From JAFDVN01 sp035758545 (GTDB lineage: Bacteria > Acidobacteriota > Holophagae > Holophagales > Holophagaceae): a stretch of DNA of 19,652 bases. The translations under genes and the position numbers were made by a program. The DNA lies in assembly GCA_035758545.1 (NCBI GenBank), contig DASTWQ010000132.1:1-19652 (forward strand). Direction: 5' to 3'. Position 1 is the stretch's first letter. Every line of letters starts with the position of its first letter. Of this stretch, positions 9,424 to 16,222 are shown one piece after another. A model generated the notes under the pieces. That model was not told where the DNA came from. It saw only the letters and a list, made by a program, of their open reading frames with translations, and did not search any database.

Positions 9424-10725
9424 CTATTTCCCGAGGCAGAAGCCGTGGAACAGCTCATCCAGGGCCGTTTCCGCCCGGTCCTCGCCCGTGAGGCGGAGCA
9501 GGAGGGACCAGGCGCCCTGGAGGAGGCTGGCGGCCAGCTCGGCGGGCGCCGACGGATCCAGACCCGCCAACAGGTCCATCTGGCTCGCCAGGGCCTCCAG
9601 CAACCGGATCTGCCGGGCGGTGGCCAGGGCGCCCTGGAGGCCCTCGGGGCTGCGCCCCCCCAGGAAACGGTCCTTGAGGGCCCGCTCCAGGGCGTCCAGC
9701 TCCCCCGTGGGCGCCGAGACCCGCAGGCCCGGACCGGACGCCCGGTCCGCCTGGGTGCGGACCTCCAGCACCTTGGGGCCCAGGCCTGCCAAGCGGGCCT
9801 GGATGATTGGGTCGGGACCCGCATCCGGCGCCGGGATCAGATGGAGGATCAGGTCCGCACGCACCAGGAGAGGCTGGACCCGGGCGATCCCCTGCCGCTC
9901 GGCCTCCCCTTCCGCCTCCCGGAGCCCCGCCGTATCGAAGAGCAGGAGCGGTAGCCCCCGCCACTCGGTGCGGACCTCCAACACGTCCCGGGTGGTGCCA
10001 GGCTCCGCGGTGACGATGGCCCGGTCCTCTCCCGCCAGGGCGTTGAAAAGGGTGCTCTTGCCGGCATTGGGACGCCCCACCAGGACGACCCGGAGGCCGT
10101 CCCGGAGCCAGCGGGCCGCGGCGCCCCGGTCTTGTTCCACATGGAACATGCCACCAAGTCCCGTGGCTTCTCGTTTTAGGCCATCCATGTCGAGCTGGAG
10201 ACCCTCCTCCTCCCCGTAATCCACGGCGGCCTCGGCCCGGGCCACCCAGGGGGCGAGCCGGGCCCTGGCCTCCTGCAGCCAGGCCGGGGCATGGCCCAGC
10301 CGGGCCTGGGCCTGCCGGAGTTGCGCGTCCGTCTGGGCATCCACCAGGTCCTTCAGGGCCTCGGCCTCCAGCAACCCTTGCCGGCCATGGAGCAGGGCCC
10401 GGCGGGTGAACTCCCCGGGTTCCGCCAGACGGATGCCGAGGGTCCCCAGATGATCCAGCAGGCGGCGTACCAGGAGGGGATTGCCGTGGACCTGCAGTTC
10501 CACGACGTCCTCCCCGGTGTAGCTCCCGGGGGCCGGAAAGAACAGCACGAGGGCCCGCTCCTCGAATCCGTCCCAGCGGAGGATCCGGACCCGGGCCTCC
10601 CGGGCCGGGGGGAGGGCGACGAGGGGTGCGAGGCGGGCCGTCAGGTCCAGGCCAGACATCCGCAGGACCGCCACGGCGCTGGGCAGCAGCGGCGTGGCGG
10701 GCGCGACGATGGGCTGGGAATCCAC
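9424..10725 (-). CDS. mnmE: tRNA modification GTPase MnmE (TrmE)
   Basis: MnmE works with MnmG to add the carboxymethylaminomethyl group to wobble uridine 34 of several tRNAs. The 433 aa protein has the N-terminal tetrahydrofolate-binding domain, a central helical domain (about 120-210) and a G domain inserted at about 210-365. The G domain shows GRPNAGKST (217-225), TTRD (244-247) and DTAG (264-267). The C-terminus FCLGK retains the family cysteine (Cys430). Two oddities stand out. The base-recognition G4 motif reads TQAD (324-327) instead of NKxD. An MFHVEQ segment (193-198), just before the G domain, coincides with a parS-like DNA site. The start is a GTG with no strong Shine-Dalgarno sequence, 18 bases after the jag stop and in the same frame. 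Confidence 0.97.
   Translation of the reverse strand: MDSQPIVAPATPLLPSAVAVLRMSGLDLTARLAPLVALPPAREARVRILRWDGFEERALVLFFPAPGSYTGEDVVELQVHGNPLLVRRLLDHLGTLGIRLAEPGEFTRRALLHGRQGLLEAEALKDLVDAQTDAQLRQAQARLGHAPAWLQEARARLAPWVARAEAAVDYGEEEGLQLDMDGLKREATGLGGMFHVEQDRGAAARWLRDGLRVVLVGRPNAGKSTLFNALAGEDRAIVTAEPGTTRDVLEVRTEWRGLPLLLFDTAGLREAEGEAERQGIARVQPLLVRADLILHLIPAPDAGPDPIIQARLAGLGPKVLEVRTQADRASGPGLRVSAPTGELDALERALKDRFLGGRSPEGLQGALATARQIRLLEALASQMDLLAGLDPSAPAELAASLLQGAWSLLLRLTGEDRAETALDELFHGFCLGK
10133..10148. other. parS-like ParB-binding site inside mnmE
   Basis: TGTTCCACATGGAACA matches the parS form TGTTCCACGTGGAACA at 15 of 16 positions and keeps both outer TGTTCC/GGAACA arms. It is embedded in mnmE and on that strand encodes the residues MFHVEQ, at the weakly conserved hinge before the G domain. 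Read on the - strand it differs from the gyrB-gyrA site at a single base. ParB binding is inferred, but this is the strongest of the three sites. Confidence 0.7.
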
Positions 10726-10743
10726 GGCCCGGACCGGTGGGGC

Positions 10744-11208
10744 CTAGGCCCGGAGCACCTTCAGGCTCTTGAAGTGGCCCGTGCCCTCACTCTCCGTCTG
10801 GAGGCCGCCCAGGGCGGAGATCTCCATGTGGATCCAGCGGCGCTCCCGGGGACTCAGCGGGGCGAAGGTGTAGCTGCCCAGTTCCTGGGCCTTCTCAGCG
10901 CCGAAACGGGCCATGACCTTGAGCTCCTTCATGCGGGCCAGCCGCAGGGTCCCGGCGTCCACGAAGGGCTGCTTCGCCTCGTCATGCTCGCCCACCCGCT
11001 CCTGGAGCAGGTGCTGGAGGGCATCCAGGGGCTGCCCCTTGTTGGCGCCCAGCCGCGCGGCATCCTCCCCCCGCAGCTCGATCCGGTTGGGAAAGGCGGC
11101 CTCGTCCCCGCTGGGGGCGGGAACGGCCTTGGCCTCCAGGCCCAGGTGGGCCATCCAGGTGTCCAGGAGGGCGGGGGCGTCTTCGAGGGGCAGGCGGGCG
11201 CGCATCAT
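10744..11208 (-). CDS. jag: Jag/KhpB-like KH-R3H RNA-binding protein
   Basis: This 154 aa protein is a short Jag (KhpB/SpoIIIJ-associated) homologue, a cytoplasmic RNA-binding protein typically encoded next to yidC. A KH-like segment carries the GANKG loop (about residues 54-58), followed by DALQHLLQE as in GKRGETLDALQ of the family. A C-terminal R3H domain holds PLSPRERRWIHMEI with the RxxxH signature and a SEG.G tail. The N-terminal Jag_N domain of firmicute homologues is absent. AAAGGA sits upstream of the chosen ATG at 11208, with a second ATG at the next codon. The gap to yidC is 16 bp. The gene order rnpA-yidC-jag-mnmE is the common origin-proximal arrangement and supports the call. Confidence 0.85.
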   Translation of the reverse strand: MMRARLPLEDAPALLDTWMAHLGLEAKAVPAPSGDEAAFPNRIELRGEDAARLGANKGQPLDALQHLLQERVGEHDEAKQPFVDAGTLRLARMKELKVMARFGAEKAQELGSYTFAPLSPRERRWIHMEISALGGLQTESEGTGHFKSLKVLRA

Positions 11209-11224
11209 GGGGGTCCTTTCCGGG

Positions 11225-12790
11225 TCAGACCTTGATGGGCTCGGGCCGGTAGGAGCGCATCACCAGCCAGGTCTGGAGCAGGCCCATCAGGTTGTAGATC
11301 AGGTAGTAGAGCGTCAGGCCCGCGGGGGTCTGGGCGAAGATGAACACCATGAACACCGGCATGAAGAACATCATCATCTTCCGCTGGGTCGGATCCACCC
11401 CGGTGGTGGGGGTCATCAGCTGCTGGGCGATCATGGAGGCGCCCATCAGGACCGGGATGATGTAGAAGGGGTCCTTCATGCTCAGGTCGTGGATCCAGGT
11501 GGGGTGCCAGGCCGCCTTGTGGATGTCGTAGACGTTCAGGAGCATGGACCAGAGAGCGAAGAGCACCGGCATCTGCACCAGCATGGGCAGGCAGCCCCCC
11601 AGGGGGTTGTGGCCGTTCTTCTTGTAGAGCTCCATGAGCTCCTTCTGCATCTCGGCCTTCTTCGCCATGTCGCTGCCGAACTTCTTGTACTTCTCCTGCA
11701 GCGCCTTCTGGTGGGGCTCGAAGTCCTTCATCCGCAGCATGGAGCGGATCTGCTTGCTGTTCAGGGGCCAGAGCAGCAGGCGCAGGAGGACGGTGAAGAG
11801 CACGATGGCCCAGCCCCAGTCCGGCACGACCCTCTGGATCGCCTTGAGGGCCACGAAGAGCAGCTTGGCCACGGAGCCGAAGAAGCCGAAGTTCAGGATG
11901 GCGGTGTAGGCGGGGTCGAAGGTCTTCAGGTCCCCGGTCTCCTGGGGCCCCAGGTAGAGCTTCATGGCGAGGCCGGCGCCGGGAGCCAGGCTGTAGCCCT
12001 CGGCGGTGACGGCGGGAACCGCGGGAAGCTCCCAGAGGGCGGCGAAGTAGTGGTTGCGCTGGCTGCGCTGGGACAGGTCCACGCCGGCGTCCGCGCCGAC
12101 CCGGGTCGAGGCGGGGGGCAGGGCCTTCCGCTTGGCGCCCAGGAAGCTGAAGAAGGGGTCGTGGAAGATGTCCGTCCAGGCGACATCCTGGAGCTTCCCG
12201 TCCACCACGCTGAACACCCGGCCCAGGTGAGCGGCCTGGGGATCCTTGGCGGGAATCAGGAGCGGCTGGAAGGGTCGCCCGGCGGGGCTCGTGTAGGACA
12301 CCTCCAGCACGCGGCCGCCCCGGGAGAGGCCCTGGGCCGGGATGCGGTAGCTCAGGCGGTCACCGGCGCCATTGCTGAAGCTGACGGTGGTCCCCGAAGG
12401 GCTGGCCTCGTCCGTGACCCGGTCGAAGGCCACCGAGGCTGCGCCCAGGCCGGGAAAGTCCGGCGTGAAGAAGGGTGTGCCGTCGCCCCAGGTGGCCTGG
12501 CGCAGGGCGCCGCTGCCGCTGTCGAAGTCCAGGGTGAGGCCTTCCACGGAGACCTGGTGGACCGGACCGGGCTTGGGGGCCGGGGAGGACTCGGGCACCA
12601 CCACGGCCGAGGCCACGGGCACCGGGGCGGCCGGGGAGGGGCTGGAGGCCAGGCCCGCCGCAAGGGCGGCGGTCGCCCCCGGGGCTCCGGGCTGGGGCTT
12701 GGGGGTGTAATGCCGCATGACCAGGATCTGCAGCCCGAAGAGGGCCGCGGCCCCGGCGATGAAGAGGATCAGGTTGCGGCTGCTGTTCAT
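11225..12790 (-). CDS. yidC: Membrane protein insertase YidC/Oxa1
   Basis: YidC inserts and folds inner-membrane proteins, alone or with SecYEG. The 521 aa length is the Gram-negative form. It has an N-terminal membrane anchor (about 7-26), a Pro/Ala/Ser-rich linker (29-76), and a large beta-rich periplasmic P1 domain (about 78-295). The Oxa1-like membrane core runs from about 300 to 515. The core includes Arg337 in LLRLLLWPL, corresponding to the conserved groove arginine. A cytoplasmic helical hairpin (about 345-392) is followed by GGCLPMLVQMPVLFALW (398-414) and FFMPVFMVFIF. The C-terminus is basic. It lies 21 bp after rnpA with no yidD between, and just before jag. The Shine-Dalgarno sequence is weak. 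Confidence 0.97.
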   Translation of the reverse strand: MNSSRNLILFIAGAAALFGLQILVMRHYTPKPQPGAPGATAALAAGLASSPSPAAPVPVASAVVVPESSPAPKPGPVHQVSVEGLTLDFDSGSGALRQATWGDGTPFFTPDFPGLGAASVAFDRVTDEASPSGTTVSFSNGAGDRLSYRIPAQGLSRGGRVLEVSYTSPAGRPFQPLLIPAKDPQAAHLGRVFSVVDGKLQDVAWTDIFHDPFFSFLGAKRKALPPASTRVGADAGVDLSQRSQRNHYFAALWELPAVPAVTAEGYSLAPGAGLAMKLYLGPQETGDLKTFDPAYTAILNFGFFGSVAKLLFVALKAIQRVVPDWGWAIVLFTVLLRLLLWPLNSKQIRSMLRMKDFEPHQKALQEKYKKFGSDMAKKAEMQKELMELYKKNGHNPLGGCLPMLVQMPVLFALWSMLLNVYDIHKAAWHPTWIHDLSMKDPFYIIPVLMGASMIAQQLMTPTTGVDPTQRKMMMFFMPVFMVFIFAQTPAGLTLYYLIYNLMGLLQTWLVMRSYRPEPIKV

Positions 12791-12811
12791 GCGGAATCCG
12801 GTAGGGGTCGG

Positions 12812-13165
12812 TCAGGAGGGTGCGCGGAGCGCCCGCCGCAGGTGGTCCAGGAGGGTTTCGTAGGCCAGATCACAGGCCGCGGAGGGGCGGACCCAGATGA
12901 TGGCCTCGGGGGTGAGCCGGAGGCCCTCCTCCCGGAGGAGCCTCAGAAACGCCATGCGCACCCGGCGCCGGAAGCGGTTCCGCTGGACAGCGGAACCCGC
13001 ACGGCGGGGTGCGTTGACGAGGAGCCGGGGCCCGGGTGGCTCGGGGGGGCCGGAGAAACGCCGGACGTCCAGGGGAGCGCCCCGGCCGAGCAGGGGACGG
13101 AGCCCCCTGGGCGGCGCGCCGATGTCGCCCCGCCGAACCACCCGGAACGCCCCGCGGAACTCCAC
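12812..13165 (-). CDS. rnpA: Ribonuclease P protein component
   Basis: RnpA is the small basic protein that helps the RNase P RNA cleave 5' leaders from pre-tRNAs. The 117 aa sequence is highly Arg/Pro-rich and carries the diagnostic RNR block QRNRFRRRVR (61-70), preceded by LLVNAPRRAGSAV in the position of the usual VSKKVGNAV. The first 45 residues are poorly conserved. The chosen start is a GTG 13 bases after the rpmH stop with only a weak GAG upstream, so the N-terminus is uncertain. Position between rpmH and yidC is the standard location of this gene and makes the identification strong despite the divergent sequence. Confidence 0.88.
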   Translation of the reverse strand: MEFRGAFRVVRRGDIGAPPRGLRPLLGRGAPLDVRRFSGPPEPPGPRLLVNAPRRAGSAVQRNRFRRRVRMAFLRLLREEGLRLTPEAIIWVRPSAACDLAYETLLDHLRRALRAPS

Positions 13166-13178
13166 GGGACTCGGGCGA

Positions 13179-13313
13179 TCAGAGCGCCAGGACGTGCCGG
13201 CCCTTGGCCCGGCGCCGCTTCAGCACGAGGCGGCCGTTCTTGGTCTTCATGCGGGACAGGAAACCGTGGGTCTTGGCGCGACGACGGTTGTTGGGCTGGA
13301 AGGTGCGCTTCAT
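13179..13313 (-). CDS. rpmH: 50S ribosomal protein L34
   Basis: L34 is a very small basic protein of the large ribosomal subunit. The 44 aa product reads MKRTFQPNNRRRAKTHGF and then continues through the typical RMKTKNGR and LKRRRAKGR blocks, a near-perfect family match at the normal length. GAGGTG lies about 6 bases before the ATG. It is the first gene of the leftward run and is followed after 13 bases by rnpA. It diverges from dnaA, the classic arrangement around a bacterial origin. A candidate promoter lies just upstream. Confidence 0.97.
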   Translation of the reverse strand: MKRTFQPNNRRRAKTHGFLSRMKTKNGRLVLKRRRAKGRHVLAL

Positions 13314-13354
13314 GATCCACCTCGGGGCGGCCCGGGGGACCGGGCGAACCTTCG

Positions 13355-13383
13355 AGTCTAGCGGCAGGACCCCAAGTCCTCAA
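13355..13383 (-). promoter_or_regulatory. Candidate sigma70-type promoter for rpmH
   Basis: On the - strand, TTGAGG (13383-13378) and TAGACT (13360-13355) are separated by exactly 17 bases, each matching the sigma70 consensus at 4 of 6 positions. Transcription would start about 35 bases before the rpmH ATG. The short leader would open with a GC-rich inverted repeat (13330-13335 with 13340-13345). It likely drives the rpmH-rnpA-yidC-jag-mnmE run. Confidence 0.5.
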
Positions 13384-13426
13384 GAGCCAAAGGCTGGCCC
13401 GCCTTCCCGGACCGCCGCCCCATGGG

Positions 13427-13435
13427 TGCTACAGT
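13427..13435 (+). promoter_or_regulatory. Possible extended -10 promoter element for dnaA
   Basis: TGCTACAGT has the extended TGn motif plus TACAGT (4 of 6 matches to TATAAT), about 55 bases before the dnaA ATG. No convincing -35 box lies at the right distance. No consensus DnaA box was found in this 13314-13489 gap, so autoregulation is not visible here. Confidence 0.3.
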
Positions 13436-13489
13436 GGGAGTCCTTCTTCACAACCAGGCCGCATTCCTGCGGCTGGAGCTTCGCTGCAC

Positions 13490-14866
13490 ATGCCCGATCC
13501 CGCCCTCCAGGCCGCCGATCCACAAGCCCTCTGGTCCCGCCTCAGGCAGGGCCTTGCGACCCGGCTGTCGGAAGCCAGCTTCCAGGAGTGGATCTCTCCC
13601 TGCGCGCCCCTGCGCCTGGACGGGTCCACCCTCTGGATCCGCGTCCCGACGCCCTCCACGAAGCTCTGGATCGAGCAGCAGCTGGCGGAGGAGTTCAACG
13701 ACACCCTGGCCCAGGAGGGCCTGCAGGAGCTGCGGCTGGCCTTCCACGTGGACGGATCCGCGCCGGCTCCCGCCCCGGCACCCGCGCCAGAGGGCGAACC
13801 CGCGGTCCAGGGGTCGCCGCTTCCTGTGCTGTTCCAGCGCTACACCCTGGATCGCTTCGTGGTGGGCCCCAACAGCCAACTGGCCTTCGCCGCGGCCCGG
13901 GCCGTGGTGGACAGCCACGGCCGCACCAGCGGCACCCTGGCGATGAACCCCTTCTTCATCTACGGCGGCACAGGCCTCGGCAAGACCCACCTGATGATCG
14001 GCATCGGCCAGGCCCTCCGGGACCGGGATCCCGGCCTGCGCCTCACCTACCTCAAGGTGGACCAGTTCTTCCACGAGGTGACCGCCGCCATCGCCCGGAG
14101 GAACACCGAGCCTCTGCGGCGCAAGTACCAGCAGAACGACGTGCTGCTCCTGGACGATGTCCAGACCCTGGGCAAGCTCGAGCGGACCCAGGAGGAGATC
14201 TTCTACGTCCTCGAGTACCTGCTGCAGCACGGGAAGCAGATCATCATCACCTCCGACAAGCCGCCCCAGAAGCTCGAGGGCGTGCACGACCGGCTCATCA
14301 CCCGCTTCAAGTGGGGTCTCACCGCGGACATCCAGCCGCCGGACTTCGAGACCCGCTTCGCCATCCTCAAGCGGAAGCTGGAGGATCCGGACTTCGCGGA
14401 CTTCCCGGACGTGCCGGACGACGTGCTGACCTTCATCGCCCACAAGGCCAAGGGCAGCGTGCGCGACCTCGAAGGCCTGGTCACCCGGGTGGTCTACCAG
14501 GCGAGCTTCATGGGCGTGCCGGTGACCCTGGAACTGGCCCACGCGGCCTTCCAGGGGTCCAGCGGCGAGGAGCCCGGGGCCCTGGTGCCTCCGGAACGCA
14601 TCTACCGACTCACCGCCGAGACCTACGGGATGAGCCTCATGGACTTGATGAAGAAGAAGTCCCGGAAACCGGAGGCGCTGCTTCCCCGGCAGGTGGCCAT
14701 GTACCTCGCCCGGGAACTCGGACAGGCCTCCCTGACGGAGATCGGGAAGGCCTTCAGCATGCACCACAGCACCGTCATGAACAGCATCGACAAGGTGCGG
14801 GACCGGATGCAGAAGGACGCCGATTTCCACAAGGCTGTCCACGCCCTTCTGAACAGCATCCAATGA
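13490..14866 (+). CDS. dnaA: Chromosomal replication initiator DnaA
   Basis: DnaA binds origin boxes, oligomerises with ATP and opens the duplex. The 458 aa protein has domain I (about 1-85, with LWxxLRxGLATRLSEASFQEWI), a short Pro/Ala linker as domain II (90-110), and the AAA+ domain III. Domain III carries GGTGLGKT (159-166), Walker B VLLLDDVQ (218-225) and the sensor segment TSDKPPQKLEG. Helix-turn-helix domain IV occupies about 365-458. The signature in domain IV reads IGKAFSMHHSTVMNS (418-432) where E. coli has FGGRDHTTV, one residue shorter and with Asp and Thr of the DHT contact trio replaced by His and Ser. GGAG lies 11 bases before the ATG. dnaN follows after a 214 bp gap. Confidence 0.98.
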   Translation: MPDPALQAADPQALWSRLRQGLATRLSEASFQEWISPCAPLRLDGSTLWIRVPTPSTKLWIEQQLAEEFNDTLAQEGLQELRLAFHVDGSAPAPAPAPAPEGEPAVQGSPLPVLFQRYTLDRFVVGPNSQLAFAAARAVVDSHGRTSGTLAMNPFFIYGGTGLGKTHLMIGIGQALRDRDPGLRLTYLKVDQFFHEVTAAIARRNTEPLRRKYQQNDVLLLDDVQTLGKLERTQEEIFYVLEYLLQHGKQIIITSDKPPQKLEGVHDRLITRFKWGLTADIQPPDFETRFAILKRKLEDPDFADFPDVPDDVLTFIAHKAKGSVRDLEGLVTRVVYQASFMGVPVTLELAHAAFQGSSGEEPGALVPPERIYRLTAETYGMSLMDLMKKKSRKPEALLPRQVAMYLARELGQASLTEIGKAFSMHHSTVMNSIDKVRDRMQKDADFHKAVHALLNSIQ

Positions 14867-14970
14867 CCCGCTTGGAGTTATTCTCGTATCCACAGGCCCC
14901 GCGCTCCGCGGGTCCCCGCCGTTGCGGATTACGACCTCCCGGGGCCCTGAGGGCCTTCGGAATCCCCCTC

Positions 14971-14980
14971 CCTCCGGAGG
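14971..14980. repeat. 10 bp perfect palindrome in the dnaA-dnaN gap
   Basis: CCTCCGGAGG is a perfect inverted repeat directly before the second TCCACA core. It could be a protein-binding operator or simply a product of GC-rich composition. Confidence 0.35.
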
Positions 14981-14996
14981 TCCTCCACACCCATGC

Positions 14997-15006
14997 GGGA
15001 CGTCCC
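14997..15006. promoter_or_regulatory. 10 bp palindrome, possible operator upstream of dnaN
   Basis: GGGACGTCCC is a perfect inverted repeat 75 bp before the dnaN start, followed by AAACTCCGATAGGAT with a -10-like TAGGAT at 15016-15021. It could be an operator for dnaN or an origin-binding regulator. The binding protein is unknown. Confidence 0.3.
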
Positions 15007-15080
15007 AAACTCCGATAGGATGGATCTTTGATGTCCGAATCCACAATCCCTTGGGGTCTTCATCAGCATCAGGGTGAGCT

Positions 15081-16214
15081 ATGAATCCATCCCTTCAGAT
15101 CTCTAAGGAACGGCTTGACCGCACCCTGGGGATCCTCCGCCACGCCCTCGACCGGCGCGTCACCCTGCCCATCCTCCAGCACCTGCTGCTGGAGGCGGGA
15201 AGCAAGGAGATGACCCTCAAGGCCACGGACATGGAGCTCGCCTTCGAGGCGACGCTTCCCGTCGAAGGCCAGGGGGAGTGGACCGTCGCCATCCCCGGCA
15301 AGAAGTTCATCGAGACCGTCCGGGTGTACCCGGAAGGCATCCTGTCCCTCGAGGTGCCTGATGGAGGTCACCGCCTCTGGCTGAGGGCCAAGGGCATGAA
15401 CTCCGAGCACAACCTCCAGCCCGGCGAGGGCTTCCCGGAGCTGCCCCAGCCCGGCGCGGACCTTCCTGTGGTCCAGATCCCCTCCGCCAAGCTGAAGCGG
15501 GCCATCCACCTGGGCGGCCTGGCCGTGAGCCGGGACGCCACCAAGCCGACCCTCTCGGCCGTGCTGCTCCATCTCACCAAGACCGCCGTGCGCGTGGTCT
15601 CCACGGACGGCTTCCGCCTCGCCGTGGTGGACGTGCCCTGCGAGACGAGGCTCAAGGACGAGGTCCGGCTCATCGTCCCCAAGCGCGCCCTGGACCTGCT
15701 GCCCTCCCTGCTCTCCGATGAAGGCGACGTGAAGCTGGCCTGGGACGGCACGACCCTCTTCCTCGACCTGCCGGGCCTGAAGTTCAGCACCCGCCTCGTC
15801 ACCGGCAACTACCCGGCGTACGAGAAGGTCCTGCCCGCCGAGCTGCCCCGCAAGGTCATCGTGGACCGGGAGGCCTTCCTGAAGACGCTGCGCTTCGTGG
15901 GCCTGAAGAAGGACGACTACAACAAGAACGTCCGCCTCAGCTTCGAGTTCCCGAACCTGAAGGTCCAGTTCCAGCACCCGGACGAGGGCACCAACTTCGG
16001 CACCCTGACCTTCTCCGGCGAGGAGAAGCCTGTGGAGCTGGCCTTCAACATCGACTACCTCACGGAGCTGCTGGACCGGCTGCCCGGTGACGAGGTGGTC
16101 TACCAGTTCAAGGACGAGGTGGGCCAGGGCATTTTCATGAGCCCCAGCATCGAGGACTTCTCCTTCCGCTACATCCTCATGCCCGTCCGCTACGCCCAGC
16201 CCGCCGGCGTCTGA
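15081..16214 (+). CDS. dnaN: DNA polymerase III beta subunit (sliding clamp)
   Basis: DnaN forms the ring-shaped dimer that tethers DNA polymerase III and many repair enzymes to DNA. The 377 aa protein has the usual three repeated clamp folds, starting with LQISKERLDRTLGILRHALDRR and including ATDMELAF in the first domain. The end, YILMPVRYAQPAGV, matches the conserved PMRL-type C-terminus but runs seven residues beyond it. The ATG follows GGTGAG with a short spacer. The stop codon lies inside a strong hairpin, and gyrB begins 40 bases later. recF, which often follows dnaN, is absent. Co-transcription with gyrB and gyrA is likely. Confidence 0.98.
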   Translation: MNPSLQISKERLDRTLGILRHALDRRVTLPILQHLLLEAGSKEMTLKATDMELAFEATLPVEGQGEWTVAIPGKKFIETVRVYPEGILSLEVPDGGHRLWLRAKGMNSEHNLQPGEGFPELPQPGADLPVVQIPSAKLKRAIHLGGLAVSRDATKPTLSAVLLHLTKTAVRVVSTDGFRLAVVDVPCETRLKDEVRLIVPKRALDLLPSLLSDEGDVKLAWDGTTLFLDLPGLKFSTRLVTGNYPAYEKVLPAELPRKVIVDREAFLKTLRFVGLKKDDYNKNVRLSFEFPNLKVQFQHPDEGTNFGTLTFSGEEKPVELAFNIDYLTELLDRLPGDEVVYQFKDEVGQGIFMSPSIEDFSFRYILMPVRYAQPAGV

Positions 16215-16222
16215 CGCCGGCG
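16202..16222 (+). terminator. Strong hairpin over the dnaN stop, no U tract
   Basis: CGCCGGCGT (16202-16210) pairs perfectly with ACGCCGGCG (16214-16222) across a CTG loop, giving a 9 bp stem that contains the dnaN TGA. It is followed by CCCCGCACC, not a T run, so classical intrinsic termination is unlikely. Partial attenuation, an RNA-processing site or mRNA 3' end protection between dnaN and gyrB are alternatives. Confidence 0.4.

Larger units (their letters stand above)
14867..15080. other. Candidate oriC in the dnaA-dnaN gap
   Basis: This 214 bp gap holds three same-orientation copies of the DnaA-box core TCCACA, in GTATCCACA (14886-14894, 8 of 9 to TTATCCACA), TCCTCCACA (14981-14989) and GAATCCACA (15037-15045). 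The stretch at 14874-14890 and that at 15020-15050 are visibly richer in A and T than their surroundings. The gap also holds a 6 bp stem (14898-14903 with 14907-14912) and two 10 bp palindromes. Position next to dnaA, on the boundary of divergent housekeeping blocks, supports an origin. The boxes are few and degenerate, so the call is tentative. It also presumably carries the dnaN promoter, which I cannot place with confidence. Confidence 0.42.

Noticed and set aside
10913..13315. An 800-codon open frame on the + strand opposite yidC, rnpA and rpmH
   Set aside because: It has biased composition (His, Gly, Gln, Val), runs across three real genes and shows no family match; an artefact of high GC at third positions.
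13740..13755. A fourth parS-like sequence, core TCCACGTGGA inside dnaA
   Set aside because: Only 11 of 16 positions match, and both outer arms that ParB needs (TGT and ACA) are missing. It also encodes FHVDG in dnaA by ordinary codons. Kept as a weak possibility only.
13448..15046. A 532-codon open frame on the - strand opposite dnaA
   Set aside because: It runs over the origin gap and antisense to DnaA, with no domain and no ribosome-binding site seen.
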